A DNA stretch of 64,000 nt from Bacillus paralicheniformis (GCF_001042485.2 NZ_LBMN02000004.1:248001-312000), one strand, 5' to 3'; shown: positions 52,628 through 62,012, counted from the stretch's first letter. The notes: a model not told the origin generated them from the sequence alone. Numbers and translations: made by a program.

Positions 52628-53785
52628 TTAGTGTATTAGTTTCCCTGAGAAAATTAAAAATCCAAAACATACGAAGTGGAAGGTCACCACGACTGAGACG
52701 GCTGTCGTCCACTTATTGTTCGGCCACCACTTGTATTTCTTATTCCATTTTTCAAAGAAGTTAAAGCCGACCATGAGCAGCGCGTGATACAGCCCGTAGA
52801 CGATGTACTGAGGGGCAAGGCCGTGCCAGACACCCATCAGAAGGAACAGCAGCACATATCCGATATTGGAAACAGCCATCCGGTTTGTGATCCATTTTTT
52901 CTTCGTCATCCAAAGGACAAAGCGCATGAACACGTAGTCTCTGAACCAGAATGAAAGCGACATATGCCAGCGGTTCCAGAAATCTTTAATATTGCGGCTG
53001 ATGAACGGCTTATTAAAGTTTTCAGGGGATTTGATTCCCATGATATAGCTGACGCCGACCGCAAAAGCAGTGTAGCCGGCAAAATCAAAAAACAGATAAA
53101 GGCTGTACGCATACATGTATGCCAAGCCATGCGAGATGCTGCCGGAAGTCAAAAACGGCAGTTTCATAATGACATACGTATTAATACAATAGCCGATAAT
53201 GAATTTATATAAAAAGCCGAGAAAGATTTTATTGATTCCTTTGTAAAGCAGTTCTTCGTATTGCTCCTTCGTCCATACCGTCTGATCGTCTTTTTCAAAA
53301 CGGCGGTACCTGTCGATCGGACCTGACGAGATGGTCGGGAAAAAGAGAATAAAGTAAAGCAGTCTGCTGATTGGGAGCTGCTTTTTAATGAGACCGTCGC
53401 GGGTTTCAATGATGAGCTGAACCCCTTTAAAAGTTAAATACGAGATACCGAGAAATGTTGCCCAGTTGTCAACGGCGAAAAACGGCAGCAGCTTTGACAG
53501 TGCCAGAGGCAGGATAGAAGCTGCTGCAGCGAGACAAAATACGATGCCGCTGTTCGCTTTGAGACGGTAAGCGATATAGCCTTTGATCAGAACCATCTGC
53601 CAAAGCGTAAACAGGCACAGCATGATCAGCCCGTGCAGGCTGTTTGAAAAAATAAGCGCCAGAACCAGAACGGAAACCGCCATGTTATATAAGCGGAAGC
53701 TTTTTCCGTTCAGTCCGAGAATGATGGTCGGCGCCAGTAAAATTCCTAATATGATGAAGAAAAGAAATGAACCATAGGGTGTCAT
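52628..53785 (-). CDS. dltB: MBOAT-family D-alanyl transfer protein
   Basis: A 385-residue membrane-bound O-acyltransferase with about eleven helices. The conserved region [18 protein letters not shown] and the catalytic histidine in [18 protein letters not shown] are present. It transfers D-alanine across the membrane. It overlaps the dltA end by four bases. Confidence 0.95.
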   Translation of the reverse strand: MTPYGSFLFFIILGILLAPTIILGLNGKSFRLYNMAVSVLVLALIFSNSLHGLIMLCLFTLWQMVLIKGYIAYRLKANSGIVFCLAAAASILPLALSKLLPFFAVDNWATFLGISYLTFKGVQLIIETRDGLIKKQLPISRLLYFILFFPTISSGPIDRYRRFEKDDQTVWTKEQYEELLYKGINKIFLGFLYKFIIGYCINTYVIMKLPFLTSGSISHGLAYMYAYSLYLFFDFAGYTAFAVGVSYIMGIKSPENFNKPFISRNIKDFWNRWHMSLSFWFRDYVFMRFVLWMTKKKWITNRMAVSNIGYVLLFLLMGVWHGLAPQYIVYGLYHALLMVGFNFFEKWNKKYKWWPNNKWTTAVSVVVTFHFVCFGFLIFSGKLIH

Positions 53786-55290
53786 ACGGTTACCTCTTCT
53801 TTTAATCTCTTGCGGTCAATTTTACCGTTTGCTGTCATCGGAATCTCTTTTTGATACATGAATTTTCTCGGAATCATATATGCAGGCAGCTTGCTGCCCA
53901 AATCTTTCTTAATCGCGCTGGTTAACTGGTATTCCTTTTCGAAATCGTGTTCGGCAGGCACGATCATGGCGATCAGATACTCGATTTTCTCCTCGCGGTA
54001 GTATGGAATAACGACCGCCGACTGCACGTATCGGGACTGATTGATTTGGTATTCGATCTCTTCAAGCTCAATCCGGTAGCCATGCAATTTGATTTGGAAA
54101 TCGAGTCTTCCGAGGAAGAACAGCTGGCCGTTTTCTTTGTACCCTGCGTCACCGGTGCGATAAGCAGGGGCGCCGTTGTAAGAGAAAAACGCTTTTTCCG
54201 TCAGCGCTTTTTCGCCTAAATAGCCTTTGCTGACGCTGGCTCCGGTAATAATGATCTCGCCTTTTTCCCCTTCTTGGACGGCTTTTCCGTCTTCATCGAT
54301 GATCACGATCTCGGTTTCCGGCTTTTCAGAACCGACGGGAAGAGAAGAATACTTGTTTAATACGTCGTCTGTTACTTCGATGGAAGTGACGGCAACAGTC
54401 GCTTCGGTCGGGCCGTATGTGTTAAAAACACGAGCCTTCGGAAATCTCTCTTTAAGTTGTCTGGCGACTGACGCGGGAAGCGTTTCTCCGCAGAACATAA
54501 ACAAGCTCAGTTCAGGAAGCAGCTCTTCAGAATAAGACGGATCCATCAAGCACATTTGTGCGAATGAAGGCGTTGATGTCCAGACGTTGACGTTGGATTG
54601 TTTCAGCGCTTCAAACAACAGTTTCGGCCGGTTAATCATATCTTTCGTAACCGTCCATAATGTGCCTCCGGACTGCAGGCACGGATAAAGGTCCATCACC
54701 GATAAATCAAAGGAAAACGGGGCTTGATTTAAGAACACTTGGCCGCTTTCCACCGGAAAGTCATTCGTGATCCAATCTGTGAAGCTCTGAAGATTGGCGG
54801 CTGAGATTTGCACGCCTTTTGGATTTCCCGTGCTTCCGGATGTGTAGATAATGTAAAAGGTATCTTCACCGTGAACCCAGCGTCCGGGATCTGTCTCCGG
54901 CACCCCGTCTCCTTCAAGAACGCCCGGTTCCACAACGGAAATGAGGGCATCTCCCGTGTCAACCGAAGTGCCTGAGTTATTGAGTATAAGCTCGGCTTTT
55001 GAGCTGTTGATGATTTTCAGAATCCGGTCTGCCGGAATCGATACGTCAACTGGAATGTACGGATGGCCGGCTTTCACGCAAGCCAGGAAAGAAACCGCCA
55101 TGACCGGTTTCATATGTCCGTAGACAATGATCGGAGAAGCCTCTGTTAATGCTTCGCTTTGAATCCGCGCGGCAAGGCGCTCAGATTGTGACCAAAGCTC
55201 TCCGTATGTCAGCTTTTCTTCTTCATTCACAAAAGCAAGGGTATCGGGTTGTGTTTGCGCGTATTTTTTAATAGTTTCTATCAGTTTCAT
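53782..55290 (-). CDS. dltA: D-alanine--D-alanyl carrier protein ligase
   Basis: A 502-residue adenylating enzyme that activates D-alanine with ATP and loads DltC. It has [35 protein letters not shown] and the C-terminal lysine in [12 protein letters not shown] chose the ATG at 55290 because TGGAG precedes it and the length matches; an ATG five codons upstream overlaps the dltX stop (TAATG) and might also be used through coupling. Confidence 0.95.
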   Translation of the reverse strand: MKLIETIKKYAQTQPDTLAFVNEEEKLTYGELWSQSERLAARIQSEALTEASPIIVYGHMKPVMAVSFLACVKAGHPYIPVDVSIPADRILKIINSSKAELILNNSGTSVDTGDALISVVEPGVLEGDGVPETDPGRWVHGEDTFYIIYTSGSTGNPKGVQISAANLQSFTDWITNDFPVESGQVFLNQAPFSFDLSVMDLYPCLQSGGTLWTVTKDMINRPKLLFEALKQSNVNVWTSTPSFAQMCLMDPSYSEELLPELSLFMFCGETLPASVARQLKERFPKARVFNTYGPTEATVAVTSIEVTDDVLNKYSSLPVGSEKPETEIVIIDEDGKAVQEGEKGEIIITGASVSKGYLGEKALTEKAFFSYNGAPAYRTGDAGYKENGQLFFLGRLDFQIKLHGYRIELEEIEYQINQSRYVQSAVVIPYYREEKIEYLIAMIVPAEHDFEKEYQLTSAIKKDLGSKLPAYMIPRKFMYQKEIPMTANGKIDRKRLKEEVTV

Positions 55291-55304
55291 TGTTTTTTTC
55301 TCCA

Positions 55305-55454
55305 TTAAAAGTCATTATAAATATATGAACCTGTATTTGCTGTGTGGAATCCGTAAATTAAAAACAGCAGTACGAGAATAAGAAAGTAATAGGAAGTGTT
55401 GAGCAGCCACTTCATTGTTGTTTTTTCATACAACATTTTTAGCTTATTTAACAT
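55305..55454 (-). CDS. dltX: Small membrane protein of the dlt operon
   Basis: A 49-residue protein with one membrane helix and the conserved C-terminal [13 protein letters not shown], typical of DltX, which is needed for D-alanylation in related bacteria; its C-terminus is thought to receive D-alanine. AAAGGAAAAG precedes the ATG. It is the first gene of the operon and easily missed because of its size. Confidence 0.92.
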   Translation of the reverse strand: MLNKLKMLYEKTTMKWLLNTSYYFLILVLLFLIYGFHTANTGSYIYNDF

Positions 55455-55499
55455 TGATCTTTTCCTTTCCGTTATTGAATTGCCTTAACAACAGTATAA

Positions 55500-55525
55500 G
55501 ACGAAAATGTTGTATAAAAGTTTCA
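55500..55525 (-). promoter_or_regulatory. ECF-type promoter of dltXABCD
   Basis: On the minus strand TGAAAC, 16 bases, CGTC, followed by TTATAC. This fits SigX, SigM or related ECF factors; the B. subtilis dlt operon is SigX-dependent. Confidence 0.75.
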
Positions 55526-55544
55526 TTTGTGGGAGAGTTTTATT

Positions 55545-55580
55545 TCTGAGCGTTGTCAGCTCAGAGCCTATCCTATTATA
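55545..55580 (-). promoter_or_regulatory. Possible upstream SigA -10 and leader hairpin before dltX
   Basis: A TATAAT box (55575-55580 on the minus strand) with a poor -35 is followed by a perfect hairpin, TCTGAGC with GCTCAGA at 55545-55551 and 55559-55565. A second, longer transcript may begin here. Confidence 0.3.
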
Positions 55581-55622
55581 AACATTTTTTGTTATTGTGG
55601 AAATAACTTCTTTTTAAATCAC

Positions 55623-55671
55623 AAAAAAACAGGCTCATATGAAAAGCGGAGCGCTTTTCGATATGAACCTG
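55623..55671 (-). terminator. Terminator after the YjcZ-like gene
   Basis: A long stem (about 55630-55647 with 55651-55671, one bulge) followed on the minus strand by seven T residues. Confidence 0.9.
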
Positions 55672-55697
55672 CAGTTTGTCGGAAGTGCGTGAAGGAA

Positions 55698-55781
55698 TTA
55701 ATACTTTACAAAAGCGGAACCCACAATGATCAGCAAAATAAATAATACAACGATCAAAGCGAAGCTATTAGAGTATGACAT
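55698..55781 (-). CDS. Tiny sporulation-type membrane protein, YjcZ family
   Basis: A 27-residue peptide, nearly all one membrane helix with FALIVVLFILLIIVGSAF, the hallmark of the YjcZ/YtzN family of tiny spore-associated membrane proteins in Bacillus. CGGAGGTGAG precedes the ATG and a strong terminator follows. Family members are usually read late in sporulation by SigK or SigG; CATATTCTG in the upstream region is a weak SigK-like -10. Confidence 0.85.
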   Translation of the reverse strand: MSYSNSFALIVVLFILLIIVGSAFVKY

Positions 55782-55902
55782 ATTCTCACCTCCGAAAAGT
55801 GGTAATACAGAATATGAATGTTTTATGACTTTTGAAAGGGAAATAAATTTATAAAAGTGGAAAATGATCAACCAGACCACTTTTTGATCTTGCGATTTAA
55901 GT

Positions 55903-55929
55903 CGAAACTTTACCGTGGATGTGCCCGTC
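55903..55929 (+). promoter_or_regulatory. ECF-type promoter of ywaC
   Basis: CGAAAC, 17 bases, CGTC, about 45 bases before the start codon. The B. subtilis ywaC promoter is known to respond to cell-wall stress through SigM and SigW, which fits. Confidence 0.7.
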
Positions 55930-55973
55930 TACTAACTGAAAAAACGATATGATGTCATAAGGAGAAAAATATA

Positions 55974-56633
55974 ATGGATATGGCGATAGATAAGATGATA
56001 GGACTGCCTGAAGCCCAGATAGAAGATTTAAGAAACCTGATGGAGGACTGGAAGAACGAACTCCTTGTCTATAAATTTGCCTTGGATCAAATGGATACGA
56101 AATTTTCGATTATCAGCCAGGAATATAATTTAATCCATGGCCATAACCCGATTGAGCATACGAAATCAAGGGTAAAAAGCTTTGAAAGCCTGATCAACAA
56201 GCTTGTGCGGAAGGGCTGCGATATTACCACAAAGGCCGCTAAGGAGCACATCAATGATATCGCAGGTCTCAGAATCGTCTGCTCGTTTTTATCCGATATT
56301 TACAATATGGTTGAAGTGCTGAAGGAACACGAAGACATCAAGATTTTAAACATGAAAGACTACATTAAAAATCCGAAGCCGAACGGATACAGGAGCCTCC
56401 ATCTGATTGTAGAAGTGCCTGTTTACTTGACCAACCGCGTCGAGCACGCCAAGGTGGAGATTCAAATCAGGACGATCGCGATGGATTTCTGGGCGAGCCT
56501 CGAACATAAAATCTACTACAAATTGAACAATGAAGTGCCGAACCAGCTCACGGATGAGCTGAAAGAAGCGGCTGACATCGCGAACTATCTGGATGAAAAG
56601 ATGCTTCATATTCGAACAAAAGCGGATCAATAA
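55974..56633 (+). CDS. ywaC: Small alarmone (p)ppGpp synthetase
   Basis: A 219-residue protein of the RelA/SpoT synthetase domain without a hydrolase domain. It transfers pyrophosphate from ATP to GDP or GTP. The motifs AKEHINDIAGLRIVCSF, KPNGYRSLHLIVEVP and VEIQIRTIAMDFWASLEHK are present. Equivalent to B. subtilis YwaC (SasA/RelP group). AAGGAG lies nine bases before the ATG. Its promoter is of ECF type. A strong terminator follows. Confidence 0.94.
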   Translation: MDMAIDKMIGLPEAQIEDLRNLMEDWKNELLVYKFALDQMDTKFSIISQEYNLIHGHNPIEHTKSRVKSFESLINKLVRKGCDITTKAAKEHINDIAGLRIVCSFLSDIYNMVEVLKEHEDIKILNMKDYIKNPKPNGYRSLHLIVEVPVYLTNRVEHAKVEIQIRTIAMDFWASLEHKIYYKLNNEVPNQLTDELKEAADIANYLDEKMLHIRTKADQ

Positions 56634-56971
56634 AAAGCAGCCGGGCATTTTTTAGCCCGGCTGCTATTTTTTTCTGCCGCTTGACCCGAAGTTGTCAATC
56701 CTTGAATATCAACCTCATATGTAATATCGGATTCGGTGAAAATCTCATCCCATTTCCCTTCCGCTTTTCGATTCCAGAATTTCAAGACGTCCGTCCGGTA
56801 TTCACCCTGCAGTTTGCCGAGCGCGCTCTTCATCCACACTTTCACCTGATCTCCGGCAAGACGCTCGACTTCTTTCCGCTTTTTGTTTTGGAAATCATGG
56901 CCCGGCGATGCCTTCGCGCTCTTCTTTTGTGAACTTTTCACTATGCCAGCTTCGTCAAATATGTTTTTCAA
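56627..56971 (-). CDS. Unrecognised hypothetical protein
   Basis: A 114-residue frame beginning with TTG, convergent with ywaC. The product is hydrophilic and basic: a lysine-rich N-terminus, a central segment QVKVWMKSALGKLQGEY and a C-terminal acidic segment TYEVDIQG. There is no signal peptide or membrane helix. No Shine-Dalgarno sequence is visible before the TTG, a stop lies directly upstream, and the last ten codons run through the terminator hairpin. It is the best frame in the gap, but expression is uncertain. Confidence 0.45.
   Translation of the reverse strand: MKNIFDEAGIVKSSQKKSAKASPGHDFQNKKRKEVERLAGDQVKVWMKSALGKLQGEYRTDVLKFWNRKAEGKWDEIFTESDITYEVDIQGLTTSGQAAEKNSSRAKKCPAAFY
56636..56664. 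terminator. Bidirectional terminator after ywaC
   Basis: AGCAGCCGGGC pairs with GCCCGGCTGCT, flanked by A and T runs. Confidence 0.92.
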
Positions 56972-57074
56972 CTAAAAGAAAAGAGGAAGAACGCTCCTTT
57001 GTATCAAAGGTTATGACTGTCATGAATCGAAAAAAGAAAACAAGAAAATGATAAGAGCACGAGGAGGTCTAAAA

Positions 57075-57260
57075 ATGAAATCGGATATTGAAAAACTTGC
57101 GGAATGCGGTTTGCAAAACGGAGCGGCAGCGATGATGAACCGGGAGTCGCAACGGCTTGATGCTGCTTTATACGGGACCGTCGGCAATGCTTTCGACCGT
57201 GATGCGGGTGCGGAAGGTAAAGCGGACGGAGCTGGCGAAAGGCTGCTTTACCCTAAGTAA
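57075..57260 (+). CDS. Unrecognised 61-residue protein before an MFS gene
   Basis: A small soluble protein, rich in alanine, glycine and charged residues, without a membrane helix. GAGGAGG lies nine bases before the ATG, a strong signal. It ends immediately before the MFS start codon (TAA-ATG), so the two are probably translated together. I do not recognise the family; the repeated short alpha-prone pattern recalls small spore or stress proteins, but this is only an impression. Confidence 0.65.
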   Translation: MKSDIEKLAECGLQNGAAAMMNRESQRLDAALYGTVGNAFDRDAGAEGKADGAGERLLYPK

Positions 57261-58622
57261 ATGGCCGGATTGAAAAAGAACCGCGCCCTGTTTTTAACAG
57301 CCGTTGCATCAGGGACGATGCTGAATCCGCTCAATTCTTCAATGATTTCTTTGGCGCTGCACAGCATCCAGCATGAGTTTCATCTTTCATTTGCAACCGT
57401 ATCGTGGCTGATTTCATCTTTTTATTTAGCCAGTGCGGTCGCGCAGCCTGTCACGGGAAAAATCGGCGATTTAATCGGTCGGAAAAAGATGTTTTTGTCA
57501 GGGCTTGTTCTCGTTGCCGTATCGGCAATCGGCGCTCCTCTCGCACCGGCTTTTTCCGTCTTATTGATCATGCGTTTGTTTCAATCGATTGGGAGCGGCG
57601 CCATTTATCCTTCGGGAGTGGGCCTGATCAGAAGCCACATTCATGAAAAGCGGGCGTCAGCACTAAGTGTGCTGTCCATTTTTTCTTCGGCTATGACCGC
57701 TTTTGGACCGACTGTGGGGGGATTTTTAATCGTTCTCGGGGGATGGCCCGCCATTTTCCTTGTGAACTTTCCATTTATTTTGTTCAGCTTTTTGCTGGGG
57801 ATGTACATGTTTCCGAAAGATGAGAAAAAAGCCGGCTTAAATGTCCGCGCCGTCATCAAGCGGCTTGATCTGACCGGGATTCTTCTGTTTGCGGGCGGAA
57901 TCGTTCTCCTGCTGGCATTCCTGCTCTCATTGAGCACGGGCGAGCCCCGTTTTGCCGAGGGGATGTTCGGGCTTGTCTTGCTTTTGATGTTTGTTTGGTG
58001 GGAGCTGAGAGTGAGCAGCCCGTTTATTGATATCAGACTGTTGATCGCGCGCAGGACGCTAACTTCGGTCTATGCTCAATTTATTATGCTGAACATCTTT
58101 AACTACTGTTTGTTTTTTGGACTTCCGAGTTATTTTCAGGATGAAATGCACCTTTCCGTTCAAGCGAGCGGTCTTTTGATGCTGTTCATGTCCGGGACGA
58201 GCGTATTGATTTCACCTTTCGTCGGGAGATGGATTGACCGTTCAGGTGAAACGCAGCCTGTTTTCATTGGTTCTTGCATAATGGCGGCCGGCGCCATCCT
58301 GCTTACATTGTTTTTTGTCGATGCACCGATGTTGTGGAAAGGCATTATCCTCTCTTTGCTGGGGGTCAGCTACGGACTCGGCAATGTCGCCCTGCAGGCT
58401 GCCATGTTTACGGCAAGTCCGCCGGACATCGTCGGGACCACTTCGGGGCTCTTCCAAACATGCCGCTATCTTGGCTCGATCTTTTCGTCCGTCATTCTGG
58501 GTCTGTTGTTTGGAGAAGAAATAACCGCGGGTCATTTTCAGGATCTGGGGGTGGTCATGATTGTGGTTGCCATCGGCAGCGTTTTGATGAGCTTCCGGTT
58601 TATTAAGCTGATGAAGGATTGA
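57261..58622 (+). CDS. DHA2-family MFS drug exporter
   Basis: A 453-residue transporter with about fourteen predicted helices. LNPLNSSMISLALHSIQHEF and GKIGDLIGRKKMFLSGL are the expected MFS and DHA2 motifs. The substrate is unknown. It has no ribosome-binding site of its own and starts directly at the stop codon of the preceding small gene, which suggests translational coupling. Confidence 0.87.
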   Translation: MAGLKKNRALFLTAVASGTMLNPLNSSMISLALHSIQHEFHLSFATVSWLISSFYLASAVAQPVTGKIGDLIGRKKMFLSGLVLVAVSAIGAPLAPAFSVLLIMRLFQSIGSGAIYPSGVGLIRSHIHEKRASALSVLSIFSSAMTAFGPTVGGFLIVLGGWPAIFLVNFPFILFSFLLGMYMFPKDEKKAGLNVRAVIKRLDLTGILLFAGGIVLLLAFLLSLSTGEPRFAEGMFGLVLLLMFVWWELRVSSPFIDIRLLIARRTLTSVYAQFIMLNIFNYCLFFGLPSYFQDEMHLSVQASGLLMLFMSGTSVLISPFVGRWIDRSGETQPVFIGSCIMAAGAILLTLFFVDAPMLWKGIILSLLGVSYGLGNVALQAAMFTASPPDIVGTTSGLFQTCRYLGSIFSSVILGLLFGEEITAGHFQDLGVVMIVVAIGSVLMSFRFIKLMKD

Positions 58623-58642
58623 AAAGAAGCGGTATAAAAAAA

Positions 58643-58674
58643 AGAGCAGATCAATTCGATCTGCTCCTTTTTAA
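58643..58674. terminator. Bidirectional terminator, MFS and ywaD
   Basis: GAGCAGATC pairs with GATCTGCTC, with A residues before and T residues after. Confidence 0.9.
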
Positions 58675-58676
58675 TA

Positions 58677-60026
58677 TTATTGGGCGACTGAGCTGTAAGA
58701 CGGTTTTCTGTTTTCTTTTTTGCTCAGGTTATACACGGCTGTTCCCGCGATTTGACCGGCTGTTTTCAGCCTGTCTTTGCTGATGTGTTCAATCGTGTCG
58801 TAAGGGGTGTGGTACCAAGGCTCCAATGCACCTGTTCCCGGCTCTCTCCAAATGAAGTTGGCCGAGTCGATGCCGGCTTCATGGAATGGGACATGGTCGG
58901 ATGAACCGCCTTGATGTAAAAATAATACGTCTTTCCCAAGGCTTAAAGAAGCGGCTTTACTTAGCTCCCAGACGAGGTTTGCCGAACCGTCGGGTGTATT
59001 GATGTACAGCTGTGAAGCATTTTCCCAGCTTGTCGCCACCATATCTAAGTTAAAGTTGGCAACGCTCTGTTTGACTTCCCGCTCTGACAAGGTGCTGACA
59101 TAATGGCGCGATCCGAGGAGACCGATTTCTTCGGCACCGAATGTAATAAAGCGAATTTCTTTGTCGGCTGGAACCGTCTTCATGATCCGGGCCAGTTCAA
59201 GGACGACTGAAGTGCCGGAGGCATTGTCATTGGCTCCGGGAGCATAAGGGACGCTGTCATAATGCGAAGTCACATACACGATGTCCGGATTTTTGACACC
59301 TTTTGCTTTGCGGACGCCGATCACGTTTTGCGATGTTTGATTTTTATGAGCCTTCAGCTTCAAGATCGCTTCTTGTTCAGAAAGCAGCTTTTCTCCGTCT
59401 TCCTTTTTGACGCCGACTACCGGAACATCGACTTTATTACCGCTGAGATTCGGAGTCAGAGGGACGAGACCGTCGACGTTATTATAAATGATCACTCCGC
59501 TTGCGCCTGCGTCAGCAGCGTTTTTTGCTTTTTCATAGAATGTCAGCTCGCCTCTTAAAATGACGGCGATTTTGCCTCTCGCTTCCTCGGTGAAGTCGCC
59601 GGGCAGGCCGAGGCCGGCATCATAGAGAGGAGCTGCCAGGCCTTCTGCTGCTGTCGGGGCGGAACCGGCGGCAGGCCGCGAAGGCACGTTATTTCCCTGA
59701 ACGGTAAGCGTTCCTTCCAGCCGATCAGGTATGCTGAAGGTTTGTGTGGTCACTTTCAGATTTGATTTTTTCATCTGTGAGGCGATGAAAGCGGCGCTCT
59801 TTTTTTCTTCCGCCGTGCCTGTCACACGCGGTCCGATTGTTTCGCTTAAATGGTAAATCGTTTGATAGGCGCGATTTTCGTTGAATTTTTTGCTGAATTT
59901 TTCGACATCTTTTGCGATGGCTGTTTCCTGAGGCGCCGCTTGAACAGCATTTCCCGTTCCATCGGCGAACACGCCGCCTGCTATTACGGATAGCGCCAAT
60001 CCGATCATCATCATTTTTCTCTTCAT
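58677..60026 (-). CDS. ywaD: Secreted M28 aminopeptidase with PA domain
   Basis: A 449-residue exported zinc peptidase. A signal peptide (first 30 residues, cleavage near VQA-APQ) is followed by a PA domain inserted at about 110-220 and the M28 catalytic domain. Zinc ligands and catalytic residues lie in TSHYDSVPYAPGANDNASG, TFGAEEIGLLGS, NFNLDMVA and SSDHVPFHEAG. It releases N-terminal residues such as leucine from peptides outside the cell. AAGGAGG precedes the ATG. Equivalent to B. subtilis YwaD. Confidence 0.93.
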   Translation of the reverse strand: MKRKMMMIGLALSVIAGGVFADGTGNAVQAAPQETAIAKDVEKFSKKFNENRAYQTIYHLSETIGPRVTGTAEEKKSAAFIASQMKKSNLKVTTQTFSIPDRLEGTLTVQGNNVPSRPAAGSAPTAAEGLAAPLYDAGLGLPGDFTEEARGKIAVILRGELTFYEKAKNAADAGASGVIIYNNVDGLVPLTPNLSGNKVDVPVVGVKKEDGEKLLSEQEAILKLKAHKNQTSQNVIGVRKAKGVKNPDIVYVTSHYDSVPYAPGANDNASGTSVVLELARIMKTVPADKEIRFITFGAEEIGLLGSRHYVSTLSEREVKQSVANFNLDMVATSWENASQLYINTPDGSANLVWELSKAASLSLGKDVLFLHQGGSSDHVPFHEAGIDSANFIWREPGTGALEPWYHTPYDTIEHISKDRLKTAGQIAGTAVYNLSKKENRKPSYSSVAQ

Positions 60027-60168
60027 ACATAAACCTCCTTGATGGTCTTGTTTTCCTGAGAAGAGATATTCGCAGCTGAGCGGGTGAATCCTGCATGCAT
60101 CTGATAAATGATTCGATAGACCAGTAATTTGAAGTTTGATAAAAAAGTTTTTTTGTTTAATAGGATAG

Positions 60169-60197
60169 TTGACGTGAGCATTCTTTCTGTTTAGAAT
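60169..60197 (+). promoter_or_regulatory. Promoter of the galactonate operon
   Basis: TTGACG (60169-60174), 17 bases, TAGAAT (60192-60197). Confidence 0.75.
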
Positions 60198-60208
60198 ACG
60201 TCCGAATT

Positions 60209-60222
60209 ATCAGGATCCTGAT
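60209..60222. promoter_or_regulatory. Palindrome 1 before the IclR gene
   Basis: ATCAGGATCCTGAT is a perfect 14-base palindrome near +5 of the expected transcript; it is a candidate operator of the IclR-type regulator. Confidence 0.5.
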
Positions 60223-60224
60223 TT

Positions 60225-60243
60225 TGAATCACATATGTGAATG
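60225..60243. promoter_or_regulatory. Palindrome 2 before the IclR gene
   Basis: TCACATATGTGA (60229-60240), extended imperfectly on both sides, lies just before the ribosome-binding site. It is a second operator candidate. Confidence 0.5.
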
Positions 60244-60255
60244 TTGGAGGGTGTC

Positions 60256-61014
60256 ATGTCAGTAAAATCCGCGGTACGTGTTGTACGTATATTTGAATTG
60301 CTGTCAAATCATCCGGATGGATTAACCGTAAAGGAGATCAGCAAAGAATTGTCGCTGCCGCAGAGCAGTACATTCAATTTGGCCGCTACACTTTTGGATG
60401 AAGGATACCTTCAGCAGGATGCTATCAAGCGTTACAGGCTGGGGGCAAAACTGATCCAAGTTGGAACCGCTGCCATGGAGTCGATCGACATTTCGTCGCA
60501 AGGTGTTCCGTTTTTAAAACAGCTGATGGACGGCGTTCAGGAGACGGTGTTTATGGCCGTTCTATCCGATGATCAGCTCGTCTACATCGCAAAAATCGAT
60601 AACAACAGGTCAATCAGAACAACCGCACAGCCCGGTTCGCGCAAGCCGCTATATTGCACCGGGCTTGGCAAGGTATTTTTGGCATTCATGCCGGAGGACA
60701 AAAGGGAAGGGCTGCTCGACCGCATGGAATTTATCCGGTTTACCGGGCATACCATCACCGCCAGAGATGAGCTGGAAAAGCAGCTGCAGACATTTTTGGA
60801 ACAGGGATATGCCGTTGACAATGAAGAAAATGAAGAAGGTTTGTTTTGTCTGGCGGCTCCTGTCTATGGTCCGGATGGCGTAATGAATGCGGCGATCAGC
60901 ACCGCCGGGCCAAAGGAGCGCATGCTCGCAAGAAAGGCGCTTATCGTTGAGCAGCTGCTTCACACAGCCGGAAAAATTACAGAAAGCATTGGCGGATTTA
61001 AAAAGCCGCTTTAG
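60256..61014 (+). CDS. IclR-family regulator of the galactonate operon
   Basis: A 252-residue protein with an N-terminal winged helix (VKEISKELSLPQSSTFNLAATL) and a C-terminal IclR effector domain (RKPLYCTGLGKVFLAFMP, CLAAPVYGPDG). I chose the ATG at 60256 with GGAGGG upstream rather than the ATG at 60241. It heads the operon and probably represses it until a sugar acid or its 2-keto-3-deoxy product is present. Similar regulators of pectin and sugar acid use are called KdgR. Confidence 0.88.
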   Translation: MSVKSAVRVVRIFELLSNHPDGLTVKEISKELSLPQSSTFNLAATLLDEGYLQQDAIKRYRLGAKLIQVGTAAMESIDISSQGVPFLKQLMDGVQETVFMAVLSDDQLVYIAKIDNNRSIRTTAQPGSRKPLYCTGLGKVFLAFMPEDKREGLLDRMEFIRFTGHTITARDELEKQLQTFLEQGYAVDNEENEEGLFCLAAPVYGPDGVMNAAISTAGPKERMLARKALIVEQLLHTAGKITESIGGFKKPL

Positions 61015-61032
61015 CAAAGGGGGAAAGTTCTG

Positions 61033-61986
61033 ATGGATGTTATTAGCATAGGAGAGACAATGGCGCTGTTCACTCCGAATGAAGACGGCCCTCTCAGATA
61101 CGCAAGAAACTATCAGGTGAGAATAGCGGGCGCAGAAACCAACACGCTGATCGGGCTTTCGAAGCTCGGGAAAAAAGCCGGCTGGATTACCCGGCTTGGA
61201 AAAGACGAGTTCGGGGCGATGATTCTTTCTGCTGTCAGAGGAGAAGGAGTCGATGTCAGCCAGGTGAAGCTCGATGACGCGGCGCCGACCGGTTTGTTTT
61301 TTAAAGAAAGGAAAAGCGCGGCTAAAGTCAATGTCTTCTATTACAGGAAGCTTTCAGCGGCGAGTTTTTTGAAAAAAAGCGATATTGATGAGCCATACAT
61401 TGAGAAAGCGGGGTTTTTATACATTACGGGAATTACCCCGGCTTTAAGTGAAAGCGCTTCAGATGCAGTGTTTTATGCTGTGGAGCTCGCCAAAAAGCAC
61501 AATAAATGCGTTGTATTTGATCCGAATTTTCGAAAAAAGCTCTGGGACGGAGAGCGGGCGCGGCAGACGATGTTTGATTTGATCAAACAGTCTGATATCG
61601 TGCTTCCGGGCTTGAGCGAAGGGCGTTTTTTGTTCGGCACCACTGATGAGAAAAAAATAGCGGAAGCCATCCGCGGGCTCGGGGCTGAAACCGCCATCGT
61701 CAAGCTTGGTGCAAAAGGCGCCTATTATGCCAGCGGGAATGAAAACGGCTATGCGGAAGGCTATCAGATTCAGACTGCAGCGGACCCTGTGGGTGCCGGA
61801 GACGGCTTTGCAGCCGGTGTATTATCGGGTTTGATTGATCATATTCCGCTTTCTGAAGCTGTCAAACGCGGCTGTGCCGTCGGCGCCATGGTAGCTGCGG
61901 TAAACGGTGATATTGAAGGGCTGCCTGACAGCGATTCACTGTTTGCGTTTATGGAACAATCTGATGAAGAAGATGTCAGCCGATAA
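61033..61986 (+). CDS. kdgK: 2-keto-3-deoxy sugar acid kinase, PfkB family
   Basis: A 317-residue PfkB-type kinase with the C-terminal DPVGAGDGFAAG signature containing the catalytic aspartate. It phosphorylates 2-keto-3-deoxygluconate or, given its neighbour dgoD, 2-keto-3-deoxygalactonate. E. coli uses an unrelated DgoK for that step. GGGGGAAAG precedes the ATG. Confidence 0.9.
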   Translation: MDVISIGETMALFTPNEDGPLRYARNYQVRIAGAETNTLIGLSKLGKKAGWITRLGKDEFGAMILSAVRGEGVDVSQVKLDDAAPTGLFFKERKSAAKVNVFYYRKLSAASFLKKSDIDEPYIEKAGFLYITGITPALSESASDAVFYAVELAKKHNKCVVFDPNFRKKLWDGERARQTMFDLIKQSDIVLPGLSEGRFLFGTTDEKKIAEAIRGLGAETAIVKLGAKGAYYASGNENGYAEGYQIQTAADPVGAGDGFAAGVLSGLIDHIPLSEAVKRGCAVGAMVAAVNGDIEGLPDSDSLFAFMEQSDEEDVSR

Positions 61987-62012
61987 AAAACCGTAAAGAA
62001 AGGGTGGCAGAA

